64,000 nucleotides of DNA from JABDII01 sp963815325 (GCA_963815325.1 CAWFGG010000002.1:434001-498000); one strand, 5' to 3'; positions 28,231-38,193 are shown, counted from the stretch's first letter. Numbers and translations: made by a program. The notes: generated from the letters alone by a model not told the origin.

Positions 28231-30426
28231 TCAGAGCCTGGCAAGCAACGCGCTGAAGCGGGGCTGATCGCGGAGCGGCTCGAAGTCGGGGTCGTTCACC
28301 AGGCTTTCTCTGTGCGGGTACCCTAAGTCGACCGCTCGTTCGATCAAGTCGAGGGCTTCGTCAATGCGATCTGCAACGGCGTAGATGCAAGCCAGATTGT
28401 AGAAGAGGAGTGGATTCTCCGGATCCATCGCACGCGCCTTCTCCGCCCATGTGAAGCCCAGATCGGCCTCGCCCAGCACGACCAGCGCATTCGCCCCGAG
28501 GTACCAGGCCCGCGCATCTTCCGGGTGGAGGTCCAGATGCCGTTTGGCGACGTCGAGCCCGCGGCGATTTGCCTGCATCGCTTCCTCTTCGCGACCCAGC
28601 GCTCTGTACACAGGACCAAGAATGAGCGGTGACTGATAGTCTTCAGGACGGACCACCGATGCCTGCTCGAACAGCCGGGCCGCCTGCTCGAACTTCCCTC
28701 GGTTGAAGCACGAGATGCCATATAAGTAGTAGGCATCGAAGAGGTTCGGATTGAGGCGAATCGCGGTCTCGAACTCACCATCCGCGTCCTCGCCCCGTTC
28801 CTTGAGCCAGTGCACCACGCCACGAGAAGCGTGTGCCTCGGCCAAGCCCGGATCGAGCTGAATGGCCTTGGCACTCGCGGCGTCGGCCTCGTCCAGCAGC
28901 GCCGCATCCCGATCGAAGTGCTTATAGACGTAGGCGATGGTGTCGGCCAACCCGGCGTAGGCCCGGGTGAAGGCAGGATCGATCTCGATTGCCCGGGAAA
29001 ACATCTGACGGGCGAAATCGTGATCCCGCCGGCTTTGCAGATAGAAGAACTCCCGACCGCGAAGATAGAAATCGTAGGCGGCGGCGTGGGTGGTAGGGGC
29101 ATCCTGAAGAGCTCGGCTCTCAGCAGGAGTGAGGGTCACCTGGAGCGCCTGGACGATGCTCTGGGCGATGTCTTCCTGAATGGCGAAGATGTCATCGAGC
29201 GTTCGGTCGTAGCGCTCCGACCAGAGGTGGCTGTCGTTGGCGACATCGATGAGCTGCACGCTGATCCGGATTTGATCGCCGGCCTTCCGGACGCTGCCCT
29301 CGAGCAGCTTGGACACATCTAGCCGTTCGCCGATGGTCCGGCTGTCGGCCTCCGAGTTCTTGAATCCGAACGCTGACACGCGCGAGGCTACCCGCAAATC
29401 TTTGACCTTGGCGAGGGTGTTGATGATCTCCTCGCACATCCCGTCGCAGAAATACTCCTGGTCGTGCTCCGGACTCATGTCGGTAAAGGGAAGAACGGCA
29501 ATCGACCGGGCGCTTCGCTCCTGCATCGGCCCTGCCGAACCGACGAACGTGGCGGATGCGTGTCGCGATTCCTCCGGCAGTGGAGCCGCCCGATTGGCAT
29601 CCTGCAGGGCGTCCCCGAATTCGGCGGCGCTCCCATACCGGTCGGCTGGAATCTTGGCCAGGGCCTTCGTGACGGCCGTGTCGAGAGCATGGGACACCGT
29701 ATCGCGAATCCGCCGTGCCGAGGGCACCGGATCGGTCAGCCGCCGTGCGATCACGGCCTGCGCGGTGGGTCCGGTATACGGTTGTTCCCCCGCCAGCATC
29801 TCGTAGAGCACGCAGCCGAGACTGTACACATCGCTCCGGTGGTCTACCTCCTCTCCACCCGACTGCTCCGGGCTCATGTAGGCCGGGGTCCCGATCGCCA
29901 GTCTGACGTCCGTCAGTCGCGCCTCCCCCGCGGCAGCCAGCGCCCGCGCGATCCCGAAGTCGGTCACCGTTGCGTGCCCGCCCTCGAGCATGATGTTTTC
30001 CGGCTTGATATCGCGATGGATCACACCCCGGCCGTGTGCGTAGCTCAGCGCATCGGCCACCTCCCGCGCAATCTGAATCGCGTCGGCCACCGGCAGCTGG
30101 GTCTCGCGGTCCAGCCGATCCCGGAGGGACTCTCCCTCGACCAGCGGCATCACGTAGTAGAGCACGCCGCCGGCGTCACCCGAGTCATAGAGCGGCAGGA
30201 TGTGCGGATGCCGCAGATTTGCCGTGGTCTGAATCTCCTGGAGAAACCGGTCCGCGCCGACCGAGGCCGCGAGCTCGGGCCGTAGCACCTTGATTGCGAC
30301 CTGGCGGCGATGTTTGATATCCTGGGCCGCATACACCCTCGCCATGCCGCCCGCGCCCAGCTCGCGCTCGATGGCGTAACGGCCCAACAGCGCTTGGATG
30401 AGCGTCGCCGCCGCGTCGGCCATCAC
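28231..30426 (-). CDS. Ser/Thr protein kinase with TolB-like domain and TPRs
   Basis: About 731 residues. The kinase domain (17-280) is complete: GAGGMARV loop, K46 in VAIKV, HRDIKPEN (D139), DFG at 156-158 and the APE-like YMSPEQ. A TolB/FlgO-like segment follows from about 308 (SIAVLPFTDMSPEHDQEYF) and TPRs cover the last 270 residues. No membrane span is apparent between the kinase and sensor parts, unlike PknB. The start is GTG 30426 or the next codon ATG 30423. This architecture is abundant in Gemmatimonadota and Acidobacteriota; the partner and signal are unknown. Confidence 0.9.
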   Translation of the reverse strand: MMADAAATLIQALLGRYAIERELGAGGMARVYAAQDIKHRRQVAIKVLRPELAASVGADRFLQEIQTTANLRHPHILPLYDSGDAGGVLYYVMPLVEGESLRDRLDRETQLPVADAIQIAREVADALSYAHGRGVIHRDIKPENIMLEGGHATVTDFGIARALAAAGEARLTDVRLAIGTPAYMSPEQSGGEEVDHRSDVYSLGCVLYEMLAGEQPYTGPTAQAVIARRLTDPVPSARRIRDTVSHALDTAVTKALAKIPADRYGSAAEFGDALQDANRAAPLPEESRHASATFVGSAGPMQERSARSIAVLPFTDMSPEHDQEYFCDGMCEEIINTLAKVKDLRVASRVSAFGFKNSEADSRTIGERLDVSKLLEGSVRKAGDQIRISVQLIDVANDSHLWSERYDRTLDDIFAIQEDIAQSIVQALQVTLTPAESRALQDAPTTHAAAYDFYLRGREFFYLQSRRDHDFARQMFSRAIEIDPAFTRAYAGLADTIAYVYKHFDRDAALLDEADAASAKAIQLDPGLAEAHASRGVVHWLKERGEDADGEFETAIRLNPNLFDAYYLYGISCFNRGKFEQAARLFEQASVVRPEDYQSPLILGPVYRALGREEEAMQANRRGLDVAKRHLDLHPEDARAWYLGANALVVLGEADLGFTWAEKARAMDPENPLLFYNLACIYAVADRIDEALDLIERAVDLGYPHRESLVNDPDFEPLRDQPRFSALLARL

Positions 30427-30427
30427 C

Positions 30428-31274
30428 CTACCTCAGCACCCGTCCGAGGAATCCCACCAGCCGCTCCCACGCGTCTCGCGCAGGTCCCTCCCGCACCACA
30501 CGGTCGTCATCGACCCGCAACCAGAAACCGTGGTCTACCGCATCATAGATGTGAATGTCGTTGTCGATCCCGAGTGCCGCGAGGGCGGCGGCAAAGCGCT
30601 CCACCTGCTCCGGAGGGATGCCCCGATCCAATTCGGCGAAGGTACCGTATACCGGGTGATCGAGCCGGGCCAACTCGGCCGGATCCTCGATGAGCGAGCC
30701 GTAGAATATGGCCGTCGCGTCGTGATGTTCGCCGCCCAGGGCGTAGCTCAGCGCGATCCCGCCACCGAAGCACCACCCCATAACGCCGATTTTCCCGGTG
30801 ACATCCGGACGGTCGCGCAGCAGCCGTTGGGCCTGATCCAGATTCGCGATGACCGCGGCCATATCTCCACGGGTCTCGTTGACCAGGGCCATGTTCTCGT
30901 CTCGGTTGGAGCCGGTGCGCCCGCGGTAGAGGTCGGCCGCCAGGGCCACGTATCCCTGGTCGGCCAACGCATCGGCCACTTGCCGCACGCGGTCGCCCAG
31001 GCCATTCCATTCGTGAATCAGGATGAGCGCCGGAAACGGGCCCTGCTCCATCGGGTACCGACAGATACCCTTGGGTCATCGTATCGCCCATGACGTACGT
31101 CACCGTCTCGCCTCGGGGCGGCGGAGCCTCGCCGAGAATTGCGGCGGGCATGGAAGATGTGATGGGGAGCTGCACCGCAGAATCGACGTCCTCGGCCTGA
31201 CGCGGCGACTTCCCCGTGCACCCCACCGCCAATACGCTAACCAACACAAGGAAGATCGTCCTTCGTCGAGCCAT
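30428..31274 (-). pseudogene. Dienelactone hydrolase-family lipoprotein, one frameshift
   Basis: Two frames together encode one protein. Frame A from ATG 31274 gives a lipoprotein signal (MARRRTIFLVLVSVLAVGC) and ends in GYLSVPDGAGP; frame B continues FPALILIHEWNGLGDRVR through GWCFGGG (nucleophile Cys) to DAVDHGF (His). The switch falls in GGGCCC at 31038-31043: dropping one G restores DGAGPFPALI and a 281-residue protein (847 bases minus one is divisible by three). Either a real frameshift or an assembly error. The 207-residue frame alone, from an internal ATG at 31051, would lack the signal. Confidence 0.75.
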
Positions 31275-31370
31275 CAGCCAATCTCCTTCGCAATTCAAGG
31301 TCACCAAATCGACGCAGCTCGCCTTCACATCTACCGTCTCCTCTTCTCCCAACTCTCTACTCCCTATTCC

Positions 31371-32833
31371 TCACCGATACCCAATGGCCACCGCGATGGC
31401 CAGGAACACGGCAGCAAGTGCCATCACTTGGAGGAAGAGCGGCAGCACGAAGCGGAGCCACTTGCCATAGGGGATCCGCGCCAGGGCCAGCATGGCCATC
31501 AGCACGCCCGATGTGGGTACGATGGTGTTCGACAAGCCGTCGCCGAATTGGAAGGCCAGGACCGCCGTCTGTCGGGTGATGCCGAGCACGTCCGCCAGCG
31601 GTGCCATGAGCGGCATGGTGACGGCCGCCTGCCCGGACCCGCTCGGGACCAGGAAGTTGAGCGAGGTCTGGAAGGCGAGCATACCCTCGACCGAGACGTA
31701 GCGTGGCACGGTTTGCAGAACCGTCGCGGCGGAGTGGATCAGGGTATCGAGAATCTGCCCGTCGATCATCACCACCTGGATGCCGCGGGCGAAGCCCGAC
31801 CACGAGCGCCGCGACCACCATGTCCTCCATGCCTTTGACGAATGCCTCGCTCGAGGCCTTGAGGGACAGCCCGGAGATGGCGGCCGCGACGAGGCCCATC
31901 AGAAAGAAACCGCCGGCCATGTCGGCCATCCACCAGTCGAGCGCCTGCACGCCATAGAGGATGCCGGCGAAGATCAGGACGCAGAGTGTAACCGTGGCGA
32001 GGTGTCTTCGGCCGAACGTGTGATCGTCCAAGGTGTCGGGCGGGAGAGGCACGGCGTCGTCGGCCACCAGCGAGAGCGACGGATCGCGCCGGATTTTGGC
32101 GCCATAGCGCAGCACGTAGACGATGGTGAGCGTGAGGCAGCAGACGAAGAACACCAATCGCAGCCCCATGCCGCTATTGAGGGGCAACTCGGCGATGCCT
32201 TGGGCGATGTTGATGGTGAACGGATTGGTCGTGGCCGAGGCGAATCCCATGTCCGCCGCCAGCATCACCAGAGCCAGACCGTAGATCCGATCGTACCCGA
32301 GGCGCTGGGAAATGAGGAGAAAGACCGGCACCAGTGGGATGAACTCCTCGCCCATGCCGAGGGTCGACCCGCCCACGGCAATTGCCAACATGATGATGAT
32401 GGTCAAGCAGCTTGGCCGAGTGCCCGAAACGATCCAGTAACATTCGGATCATCGCGGGGATGGTGCCCGAGCGCTGCAGAATGCCGAAGGTGCCGCCGAT
32501 CATGAAGATGAAAAAGATGATGTCGGCCGATTGCTCCAGCCCACGCGGGATGGCCGTGAGGAAGCCCTGGATGCTGACCGGCTCGGCGTATGCCTCTGGT
32601 GCCTTCTCCGAATCGCCGAGGAGAACGCCCCGGAGTGAATAATGTTTTGGAATGGCTTGGAAGGTGCCGGGCACGACGAGGGTGCGCTCCCGGCCCTCGA
32701 TCGTCTTGGTCTCGCGCCGATATTCGCCCGAGGGGAGTACGTAGGTACAGAGCGCCCCGATGAAGATGACCGCCGTCAGCAGGACGAAGACGTGCGGAAT
32801 GTGGATGCGCTTATACCACGGAGTGTCAGCCAT
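31371..32833 (-). pseudogene. YfcC/DcuC-family membrane transporter, two frameshifts
   Basis: Three frames tile one YfcC-family transporter: MADTPWYKRIHIPHVFVLL to the segment ending FGHSAKL, then TIIIMLAIAVGGSTLGMGEE to MVVAALVVG, then FARGIQVVMIDGQILDTLIH to AVAIGYR. The switches lie at about 32403-32410 (extra base in CTGCTTG) and 31791-31797 (extra G in GGG). Removing one base at each gives 486 residues, a normal length, with about 11-12 spans. Relatives move dicarboxylates, amino acids or peptides. As written it is broken; it sits beside another frameshifted gene. Confidence 0.75.
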
Positions 32834-32838
32834 CGCGA

Positions 32839-33726
32839 TTACCGGTGGGATTCTCGTTCTTCACGTCGCCGCTCGAGCTGGTTGAGCCACTCCTCCGGTA
32901 CCTCTTGCGCACCGATGGTCGCCAGTGACGGCTCGGACCCGGCATCGCCATGCCAGTCGCTGCCGCCCGTCGGCAGGAGGCCGAGGTCGGCAGCGTGCTC
33001 AGCCAAGACGGTACGGGTCTCAGGAGTATGGCTTGGGTGGCGGATCTCCACGGCATCGAGACCGTCATCGCGCAGTCGCCGGAGGGCGCGCCTCGTGCCC
33101 CGATCCTTGATGTGAGCGGCTGAGACCAGGCCGCCGACTCGATGGACCAGATCGGCAACGTCCCGAAAGCTCGGCAGGTCCTTCTCGACAAATGCCGGCT
33201 TGCCGCGGCCGAGATACCGGTCGAAGGCGTCCTGCACATTCCGGACGGCACCGCGGTTCACCAGGACTTGGGCCACGTGCGGCCGGCCGATGGCCCCCCC
33301 ACCTGCCGTCTCGAGGACCTGATCGAATTCGATCGTCACTCCGAGGCTATGGAGCCGCGAGACCATTCCGCCCGCCCGACGATAGCGGTCGTTGCGGCGT
33401 CCCGCCAGAAAGGTTTCGATCTCATCCGATTCGGACGGCAAAAAATACCCCAACACATGAAGTTCACCCCACGTGGCGGCCACCGAGAATTCGCAGCCAC
33501 TCACCACCCGCAGGCCCACCCGCTCCCCGGCCTCGCGGGCCTCCGCGAGTCCGGCCAGGGTGTCGTGATCGGTCAGGGCAATAGCCGCAAGATTCGCGTC
33601 CCGCGCCCGTTCCACGACGACCCGCGGGCTGAGCGTTCCATCCGATGCGGTGGAATGGAGGTGCAGATCGATGTGCCGGTGCGTCGGGGAGCTCAGCGCG
33701 TGTACCCCGTCTCCGGCGCCGTCCAC
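32839..33726 (-). CDS. PHP-domain phosphoesterase
   Basis: A 295-residue PHP protein close to RNase AM/YciV-type 3',5'-nucleotide phosphatases. Metal motifs are IDLHLHSTASDGT (H22, H24), ALTDHDT, SGCEFS, SAAHIKD and TGGSDWHGD. ATG 33726 overlaps the next small gene by 34 bases; a GTG seven codons in (33705) shortens the overlap. The likely role is turnover of 5'-phosphorylated oligonucleotides or pAp; this is inferred from the family. Confidence 0.88.
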   Translation of the reverse strand: MDGAGDGVHALSSPTHRHIDLHLHSTASDGTLSPRVVVERARDANLAAIALTDHDTLAGLAEAREAGERVGLRVVSGCEFSVAATWGELHVLGYFLPSESDEIETFLAGRRNDRYRRAGGMVSRLHSLGVTIEFDQVLETAGGGAIGRPHVAQVLVNRGAVRNVQDAFDRYLGRGKPAFVEKDLPSFRDVADLVHRVGGLVSAAHIKDRGTRRALRRLRDDGLDAVEIRHPSHTPETRTVLAEHAADLGLLPTGGSDWHGDAGSEPSLATIGAQEVPEEWLNQLERRREERESHR

Positions 33727-33959
33727 GACGGCTGCGATCGGGCGAAGAGCTCGGCCAGCTTCTGGTCATCCAGTTCGTTGAGGGACACCTCCCATTGGCG
33801 TGATCCCTTGGGTGAGTAGCGTACCACCCGATGCTCCCGATTCTCGCCAGTGCCACGACTGAAGACCAGACCGAACTCATCCCGCGTGTATTGTGTGACG
33901 CGCCCGCTGGGTGCGACGTCCCACTGCTCTCCGTTGATTTCGATGACTCGTCTCGGCAT
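33693..33959 (-). CDS. Small conserved-looking protein, function unknown
   Basis: An 88-residue protein from ATG 33959 (a GTG at 33974 would add five). MPRRVIEINGEQWDVAPSGR and EHRVVRYSPKGSRQWEVSLN suggest a strand-rich N-terminal sheet, then a helix LDDQKLAELFARSQPSW. No signal or metal motif. Codon use and its fit between coding genes support a real gene; I recognise no family. Confidence 0.6.
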   Translation of the reverse strand: MPRRVIEINGEQWDVAPSGRVTQYTRDEFGLVFSRGTGENREHRVVRYSPKGSRQWEVSLNELDDQKLAELFARSQPSWTAPETGYTR

Positions 33960-33985
33960 GGGCGCAGTGTCCACTCACGGTTGGA

Positions 33986-34291
33986 TTAATCAAAAGGCTC
34001 CGGCGCGGGCACCTCGCACCACCAGTCTGCCGATTCGGGCGCATAGGTGGCAATGCCCTCCAGCCGGCGGATCAACTCGGCTTCCTCGGAGGACCTGGGC
34101 TCGGTCAGTACCTCCTCCTGAGCCCCCTCCACAAACTCGAAGAACCTACCGGGTTCACGGCCATGCCGGAACAACCAGATGTTGATGCCGCGCTCGTGGG
34201 CTAGCCGAGCGAGGGCGTGCACCGTTCGAATGTAGGCGTCCTCTTCCCCGGTGTTGACCGTCACCCGGCCGACTCTCAGGGTACGCGGCAT
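33986..34291 (-). CDS. Small protein, function unknown
   Basis: A 101-residue protein from ATG 34291, one base after the E2 stop; longer open frame upstream would overlap E2. After a basic strand (MPRTLRVGRVTV) comes HALARLAHERGINIWLFRHG and an acidic C-terminus rich in Glu. The strand-helix-strand look is like small dimeric alpha/beta-barrel proteins, but I cannot name a family. Probably the last cistron of the E1alpha-E1beta-E2 unit. Confidence 0.6.
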   Translation of the reverse strand: MPRTLRVGRVTVNTGEEDAYIRTVHALARLAHERGINIWLFRHGREPGRFFEFVEGAQEEVLTEPRSSEEAELIRRLEGIATYAPESADWWCEVPAPEPFD

Positions 34292-34292
34292 G

Positions 34293-35636
34293 TCACGTCG
34301 CGGTCTCGGGAAAGTTCTCGAGCGTGGTCCGGACATCCGCCAGGAATCTGTCGGCATCCGCCCCATCGACAACCCGATGGTCGTAGGACATCGAGAGCAT
34401 GCCCTTCACCCTGATGCCGACAGCATCGGTTCCGTCCGGCTGGGTCACCACCGCCGGCTGCTTGGTGATGGACCCGACGGCCAAGATGGCCACCTGCGGT
34501 TGGTTGATGATCGGAATGCCCGTGAGCGACCCGAAGACACCAGGGTTGGTGATGGTGAACGTGCCTTTCTGTATCTCGTCGGGATTCAGCTTTTTGGTCC
34601 GGGCCCGCTCACCGAGGTCGTTGATGGCCCGCGCCGTCCCGATGAGAGACAGCCCGTCGGCGTGTTTGATGACCGGTACGATGAGGCCCCAATCGAGCGC
34701 GACCGCAATACCGATGTTGATGTCGCGCCGGAAGATCGTGGACTCGCCCGTGACGGCCGCGTTGACCTCCGGGTGTTTGCGGATGTTGTCGGCCACGGCC
34801 TTGGTGATGAACGCCAAGAACGTCAGATTGACCCCGCGGTCGGCGTACTCCTGTTTGAGCTTGGATCGAATCTGCGCCACGCGGGTGTAGTCCACCTCGA
34901 ATACGCTTGCCACGTGCGCGGAGACTTGCCGGGACATGGTCATGTGGTCGGCGGTCAGCTTGCGAATGCGCGACCACGGCTCGACCCGGTCGCCCTCCCA
35001 CGCCTCCACGTGCGGGCCGCGAATTGCGACCATTGGGCCGGCAGCCGCGGCAGGAGCGGCCTGAGCAGGCGCCGCTTGGGGGCGGCGCTCGAGGAAGTCG
35101 AGCAAGTCCTGCTTGGTAACCCGTCCCGCCATGCCCGTTCCGGTGATCGCCGCCAAGTCCAGATTGTGCTCCGCCGCCATCTTCCGCACGAGCGGTGTCG
35201 AGCGGCGCCGCAGCCGGTCCTCGGCGGTCTCGATTCCAGCGCCGTCACCTCCACCCCGGCTCGGCGGTGGCGGCGGCGGCGCAGGTGTGGCCGCGGGTGC
35301 CGCAACGACTGATGCGGGGGAAGGCGCGGGTGCAGGTGTGGGCGCCTCGACGGGCGCAACGGGGGCCGGGGCCGCCACCGCGGCCGCCGCGCCGGCTTCG
35401 GTCTCGATCCTGGCCACCACGGTATTCACTTCGACCGTCTGCCCTTCCTGCACCAGGATCTCGGCCAGCGTTCCCGCGTTGGGCGCCGGAATCTCCGCAT
35501 CGACCTTGTCGGTCGAGATTTCGAAGATGGGTTCATCGCGCTTGACGGCGTCGCCAACCTGTTTCAACCACTTCGACAGCGTGCCCTCGGCGATCGACTC
35601 GCCCATCTGGGGCATGATGACATCTATGCGGGCCAT
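34293..35636 (-). CDS. 2-oxoacid dehydrogenase E2 (dihydrolipoamide acyltransferase)
   Basis: A 447-residue E2. The lipoyl domain carries the modified lysine in ISTDKVDAEI (K44); an Ala/Pro linker follows; the E1/E3-binding domain is at about 145-182 (STPLVRKMAAEHNLDLAAI); a second linker and the catalytic domain end with SYDHRVVDGADA. The single lipoyl domain and neighbours E1beta and E1alpha fit a branched-chain or pyruvate-type complex. No E3 gene is adjacent. The acyl specificity is not decided by sequence. Confidence 0.92.
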   Translation of the reverse strand: MARIDVIMPQMGESIAEGTLSKWLKQVGDAVKRDEPIFEISTDKVDAEIPAPNAGTLAEILVQEGQTVEVNTVVARIETEAGAAAAVAAPAPVAPVEAPTPAPAPSPASVVAAPAATPAPPPPPPSRGGGDGAGIETAEDRLRRRSTPLVRKMAAEHNLDLAAITGTGMAGRVTKQDLLDFLERRPQAAPAQAAPAAAAGPMVAIRGPHVEAWEGDRVEPWSRIRKLTADHMTMSRQVSAHVASVFEVDYTRVAQIRSKLKQEYADRGVNLTFLAFITKAVADNIRKHPEVNAAVTGESTIFRRDINIGIAVALDWGLIVPVIKHADGLSLIGTARAINDLGERARTKKLNPDEIQKGTFTITNPGVFGSLTGIPIINQPQVAILAVGSITKQPAVVTQPDGTDAVGIRVKGMLSMSYDHRVVDGADADRFLADVRTTLENFPETAT

Positions 35637-35681
35637 TCCAAATCTCCATTCATGTCGCGGCGCGGCGAATCGTGTATTCCC

Positions 35682-36662
35682 TTAGTAAGCGGCTAACCAT
35701 CGTGAGGCGCGCACCAGGTCGGCCGTCTGCGGCAGCACGTAGTCCTCGAGCACTGGGGCGTACGGGAGCGGGACGTCGTACGCGGCGACCCGCTTGACCG
35801 GGGCATCGAGGAACTCGAATGCCTGATCGTTAATGCGGGCGGTGATTTCACCGGCGACACCGCCGGTTCTGGTATCCTCGTGGGCCACCAAGACCCGATT
35901 GGTCTTCCGAACCGAAGCCATGATGGCCTCGTCATCCATCGGGAGGAGCGACCGGAGGTCGAGCACTTCCACCGACAGGCCATCCTCCTGCTCCAGCTGG
36001 TCCGCGGCCTCGAGGGCCTTCCAGACCAGGGCCGACCAGGTCACGATGGTGAGATCCGTGCCCTCCCGTGCCAGCCGCGCCTTGCCGATCGGCGTCAAGA
36101 TCTCCTCTCCCTCGGGCAGCTCCTCTTTGATGCGCCGGTAGAGGTACTTGTGCTCGAAGTAGAGTACCGGATCATCGTCACGGATGGCGCTCTTGATCAA
36201 CCCCTTGGCATCCCGGGCCGTGGCAGGGCACACGATCTTGAGCCCGGGCGAGTGCAGGAACGCTGCCTCGGGATTCTGCGAGTGGAATGGGCCCCCGCGG
36301 ACATATCCGCCGGATGGACCCCGCACGACCATGGGCGTCGACAGGCCGGCGCGATATCTGGCCGTCGCCACATAGTTGGTCAACATGTCGTAGGCGCACG
36401 CGATGAAGTCGATGAACTGCATTTCGGCTATGGGCCGGAAGCCCATGTGCGCGGCCCCCGCGGCGGCGCCCACGATGGCCGCTTCCGAGATCGGGGTATC
36501 GATGACCCGCTCCGCACCAAAGCGATCGAGGAACCCAGCCGTGACTTTGAAGGCGCCCCCATAGGCACCGATGTCTTCGCCCAACATGAAGACGTGCTCG
36601 TCGCGCTCCATCTCCTCCCAGAGCCCCTGGCGCAGCGCCTCGATGTAGGTGACCTCAGCCAT
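35682..36662 (-). CDS. 2-oxoacid dehydrogenase E1 component, beta subunit
   Basis: A 326-residue transketolase-like beta subunit starting MAEVTYIEALRQGLWEEMER. GEDIGAYGGAFKVTAGF and DTPISEAAIVGAAAGAA are the family's TPP-contact strands, and the C-terminal domain (LTIVTWSALVWKALEAADQL) is complete. GAGGA lies upstream of the ATG. It works with E1alpha (12 bases upstream) and E2 (45 bases downstream). Confidence 0.93.
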   Translation of the reverse strand: MAEVTYIEALRQGLWEEMERDEHVFMLGEDIGAYGGAFKVTAGFLDRFGAERVIDTPISEAAIVGAAAGAAHMGFRPIAEMQFIDFIACAYDMLTNYVATARYRAGLSTPMVVRGPSGGYVRGGPFHSQNPEAAFLHSPGLKIVCPATARDAKGLIKSAIRDDDPVLYFEHKYLYRRIKEELPEGEEILTPIGKARLAREGTDLTIVTWSALVWKALEAADQLEQEDGLSVEVLDLRSLLPMDDEAIMASVRKTNRVLVAHEDTRTGGVAGEITARINDQAFEFLDAPVKRVAAYDVPLPYAPVLEDYVLPQTADLVRASRWLAAY

Positions 36663-36674
36663 TGGCGTAGATCC

Positions 36675-37721
36675 TCATAGACCATCGAACCATTGTGTCT
36701 CGGCGCGCGGCGGGTCGAGGCTGACGTGATCAAGGGCATCGGCCACATCGGGTTCCGGCTCGTCTTCGACGAGGCTGATTGCCTGGTCCAGTTCCTCGGT
36801 GATGCGCTGATCAGTTGCGTCTAATTCCCCCCGGGACGCCCAGCCGTTCTCGGTGAGTTGGTGCACGTAGCGGTCGATTGGATCCCGCTTCTCCCAATAC
36901 TCCAGCAGTTCCCGTGGTACGTACCCTTGATTGTCGTGCTCGGCGTGGCCCTTTCGCCGGAAGGTCACGAGCTCGATCAGCGTCACCCCGTGGCCCTCAC
37001 GCGCGCGCTCGACCGCCGCTTTGGTGACCTGGTAGACGGCGAGCACGTCGTTCCCGTCGGCTTGAACGCCCGGGATACCGTAGGCCTTGGCCTTATCCTT
37101 GAGATGTCGTACAGCCGACTGCTTTGCGGTGGGAGTGGTGTAGGAGTAGCCGTTGTTCTCCGCGATCACCACCATCGGAAGCCGCAGAACCGCGGCCAGG
37201 TTTACTCCTTCGTGGAATGCGCCCGTGCTCATGGCCCCCTCGCCCACATACACCAAGGCCACACGAGGTTCCTTCCGCATCTTGAACGAGAGCGCGACGC
37301 CCGCCATGACGGGGACCATATCCCCCAGGGGGGAAATCTGGCCGATGAAACCGCGATCGAGATCGCCGTAGTGGATGTTGAGCTCGCGGCCCTGGGTGGG
37401 ACTGGTACCCTTCGCCATGTACTGGCGAAGGATCTCGACCGGTGTCGCCCCTAGGACCAGCATGGAGCCGAGGTTCCTGGTCAAGGGGGAGAGCATGTCG
37501 CCCTGCTCGCGATCGAGCGCATACGCACTCCCCACCGCATCCGCTTCCTGTCCCAGTGATCGGTAGAGCCCGCCGACGACCTTGGTCTGCCGGTACAGGT
37601 TCACCAGCCGCTCCTCGAGCGACCGGGTGAGCCGCATGAAGTAGTAGAGCTCGAGCGCGTTATCGCGAGTAAGCCCCGCGGGAATGTCCGGCGGAGCCGC
37701 CATGGGACTGCGAGAAACCAT
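36675..37721 (-). CDS. 2-oxoacid dehydrogenase E1 component, alpha subunit
   Basis: A 348-residue E1alpha from ATG 37721 (MVSRSPMAAPP), chosen because AGGA lies five bases before it; ATG 37703 is possible. The TPP signature runs from GEGAMSTGAFHEGVN to AENNGYSY, and the phosphorylation-loop region RKGHAEHDNQGYVP is like BCKDH and acetoin-type enzymes. First gene of the E1alpha-E1beta-E2 operon. Confidence 0.93.
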   Translation of the reverse strand: MVSRSPMAAPPDIPAGLTRDNALELYYFMRLTRSLEERLVNLYRQTKVVGGLYRSLGQEADAVGSAYALDREQGDMLSPLTRNLGSMLVLGATPVEILRQYMAKGTSPTQGRELNIHYGDLDRGFIGQISPLGDMVPVMAGVALSFKMRKEPRVALVYVGEGAMSTGAFHEGVNLAAVLRLPMVVIAENNGYSYTTPTAKQSAVRHLKDKAKAYGIPGVQADGNDVLAVYQVTKAAVERAREGHGVTLIELVTFRRKGHAEHDNQGYVPRELLEYWEKRDPIDRYVHQLTENGWASRGELDATDQRITEELDQAISLVEDEPEPDVADALDHVSLDPPRAETQWFDGL

Positions 37722-37890
37722 GTGTATCCTGTTCGGGACGCAAGCGAAACGGCGGGGAAAGATCGGGCGCCGGCCGGGGAGAGTCAAGACGCTAAGCCAC
37801 TGCACGAGAACGGCCTAGGGCTCATCCCCTGGCCGAGTGCTACCTGGGACGCCGGCTCTCGGCGCGACGGCCCAGGCGATGCCTCGTGGC

Positions 37891-38181
37891 TCAGTAGGCG
37901 CCGCGCGGCTCGTGCGTGGGATCCGCCATGGTGTGGACCATGGTGAGGAAGCGCTTGGCAAACTTGTCCAGTTCGCTCTCCCCCGGTTGATCGGTGTCGA
38001 TCACGATCAACGTGTAATGCCCGCCCTCGGCCTGGACCGATACCCCGATAGTCCCGATGGTGCCGCTGAACCGACGGCGGCGCGCAGTTTCCTCGGTGGG
38101 GGTCAACCGGGCACCGAAGTAGGCGGCGGCCCGCTCGATGACCTGGTCCGGCGCGATGCTGGTGCGGTGGAAATATTTCAT
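37891..38181 (-). CDS. Small protein of unknown function
   Basis: A 96-residue cytoplasmic protein, MKYFHRTSIAPDQVIERAAA..., with a predicted helix, then RRRRFSGTIGTIGVSVQAEG and HYTLIVIDTDQPGESELDKF as strands. The beta-alpha-beta look suggests a compact fold of the kind seen in lipid-responsive or START-like small proteins, but nothing decisive. Its 5' region contains the heptad-repeat hairpin. It lies downstream of ino1 on the same strand. Confidence 0.6.
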   Translation of the reverse strand: MKYFHRTSIAPDQVIERAAAYFGARLTPTEETARRRRFSGTIGTIGVSVQAEGGHYTLIVIDTDQPGESELDKFAKRFLTMVHTMADPTHEPRGAY

Positions 38182-38193
38182 GGGAGATCAGGG

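Noticed and set aside
30428..31051. A separate intact 207-residue hydrolase gene
   Set aside because: The signal sequence and first strand of the same family are in the adjoining frame directly upstream; a single-base frameshift explains both parts better than two genes.
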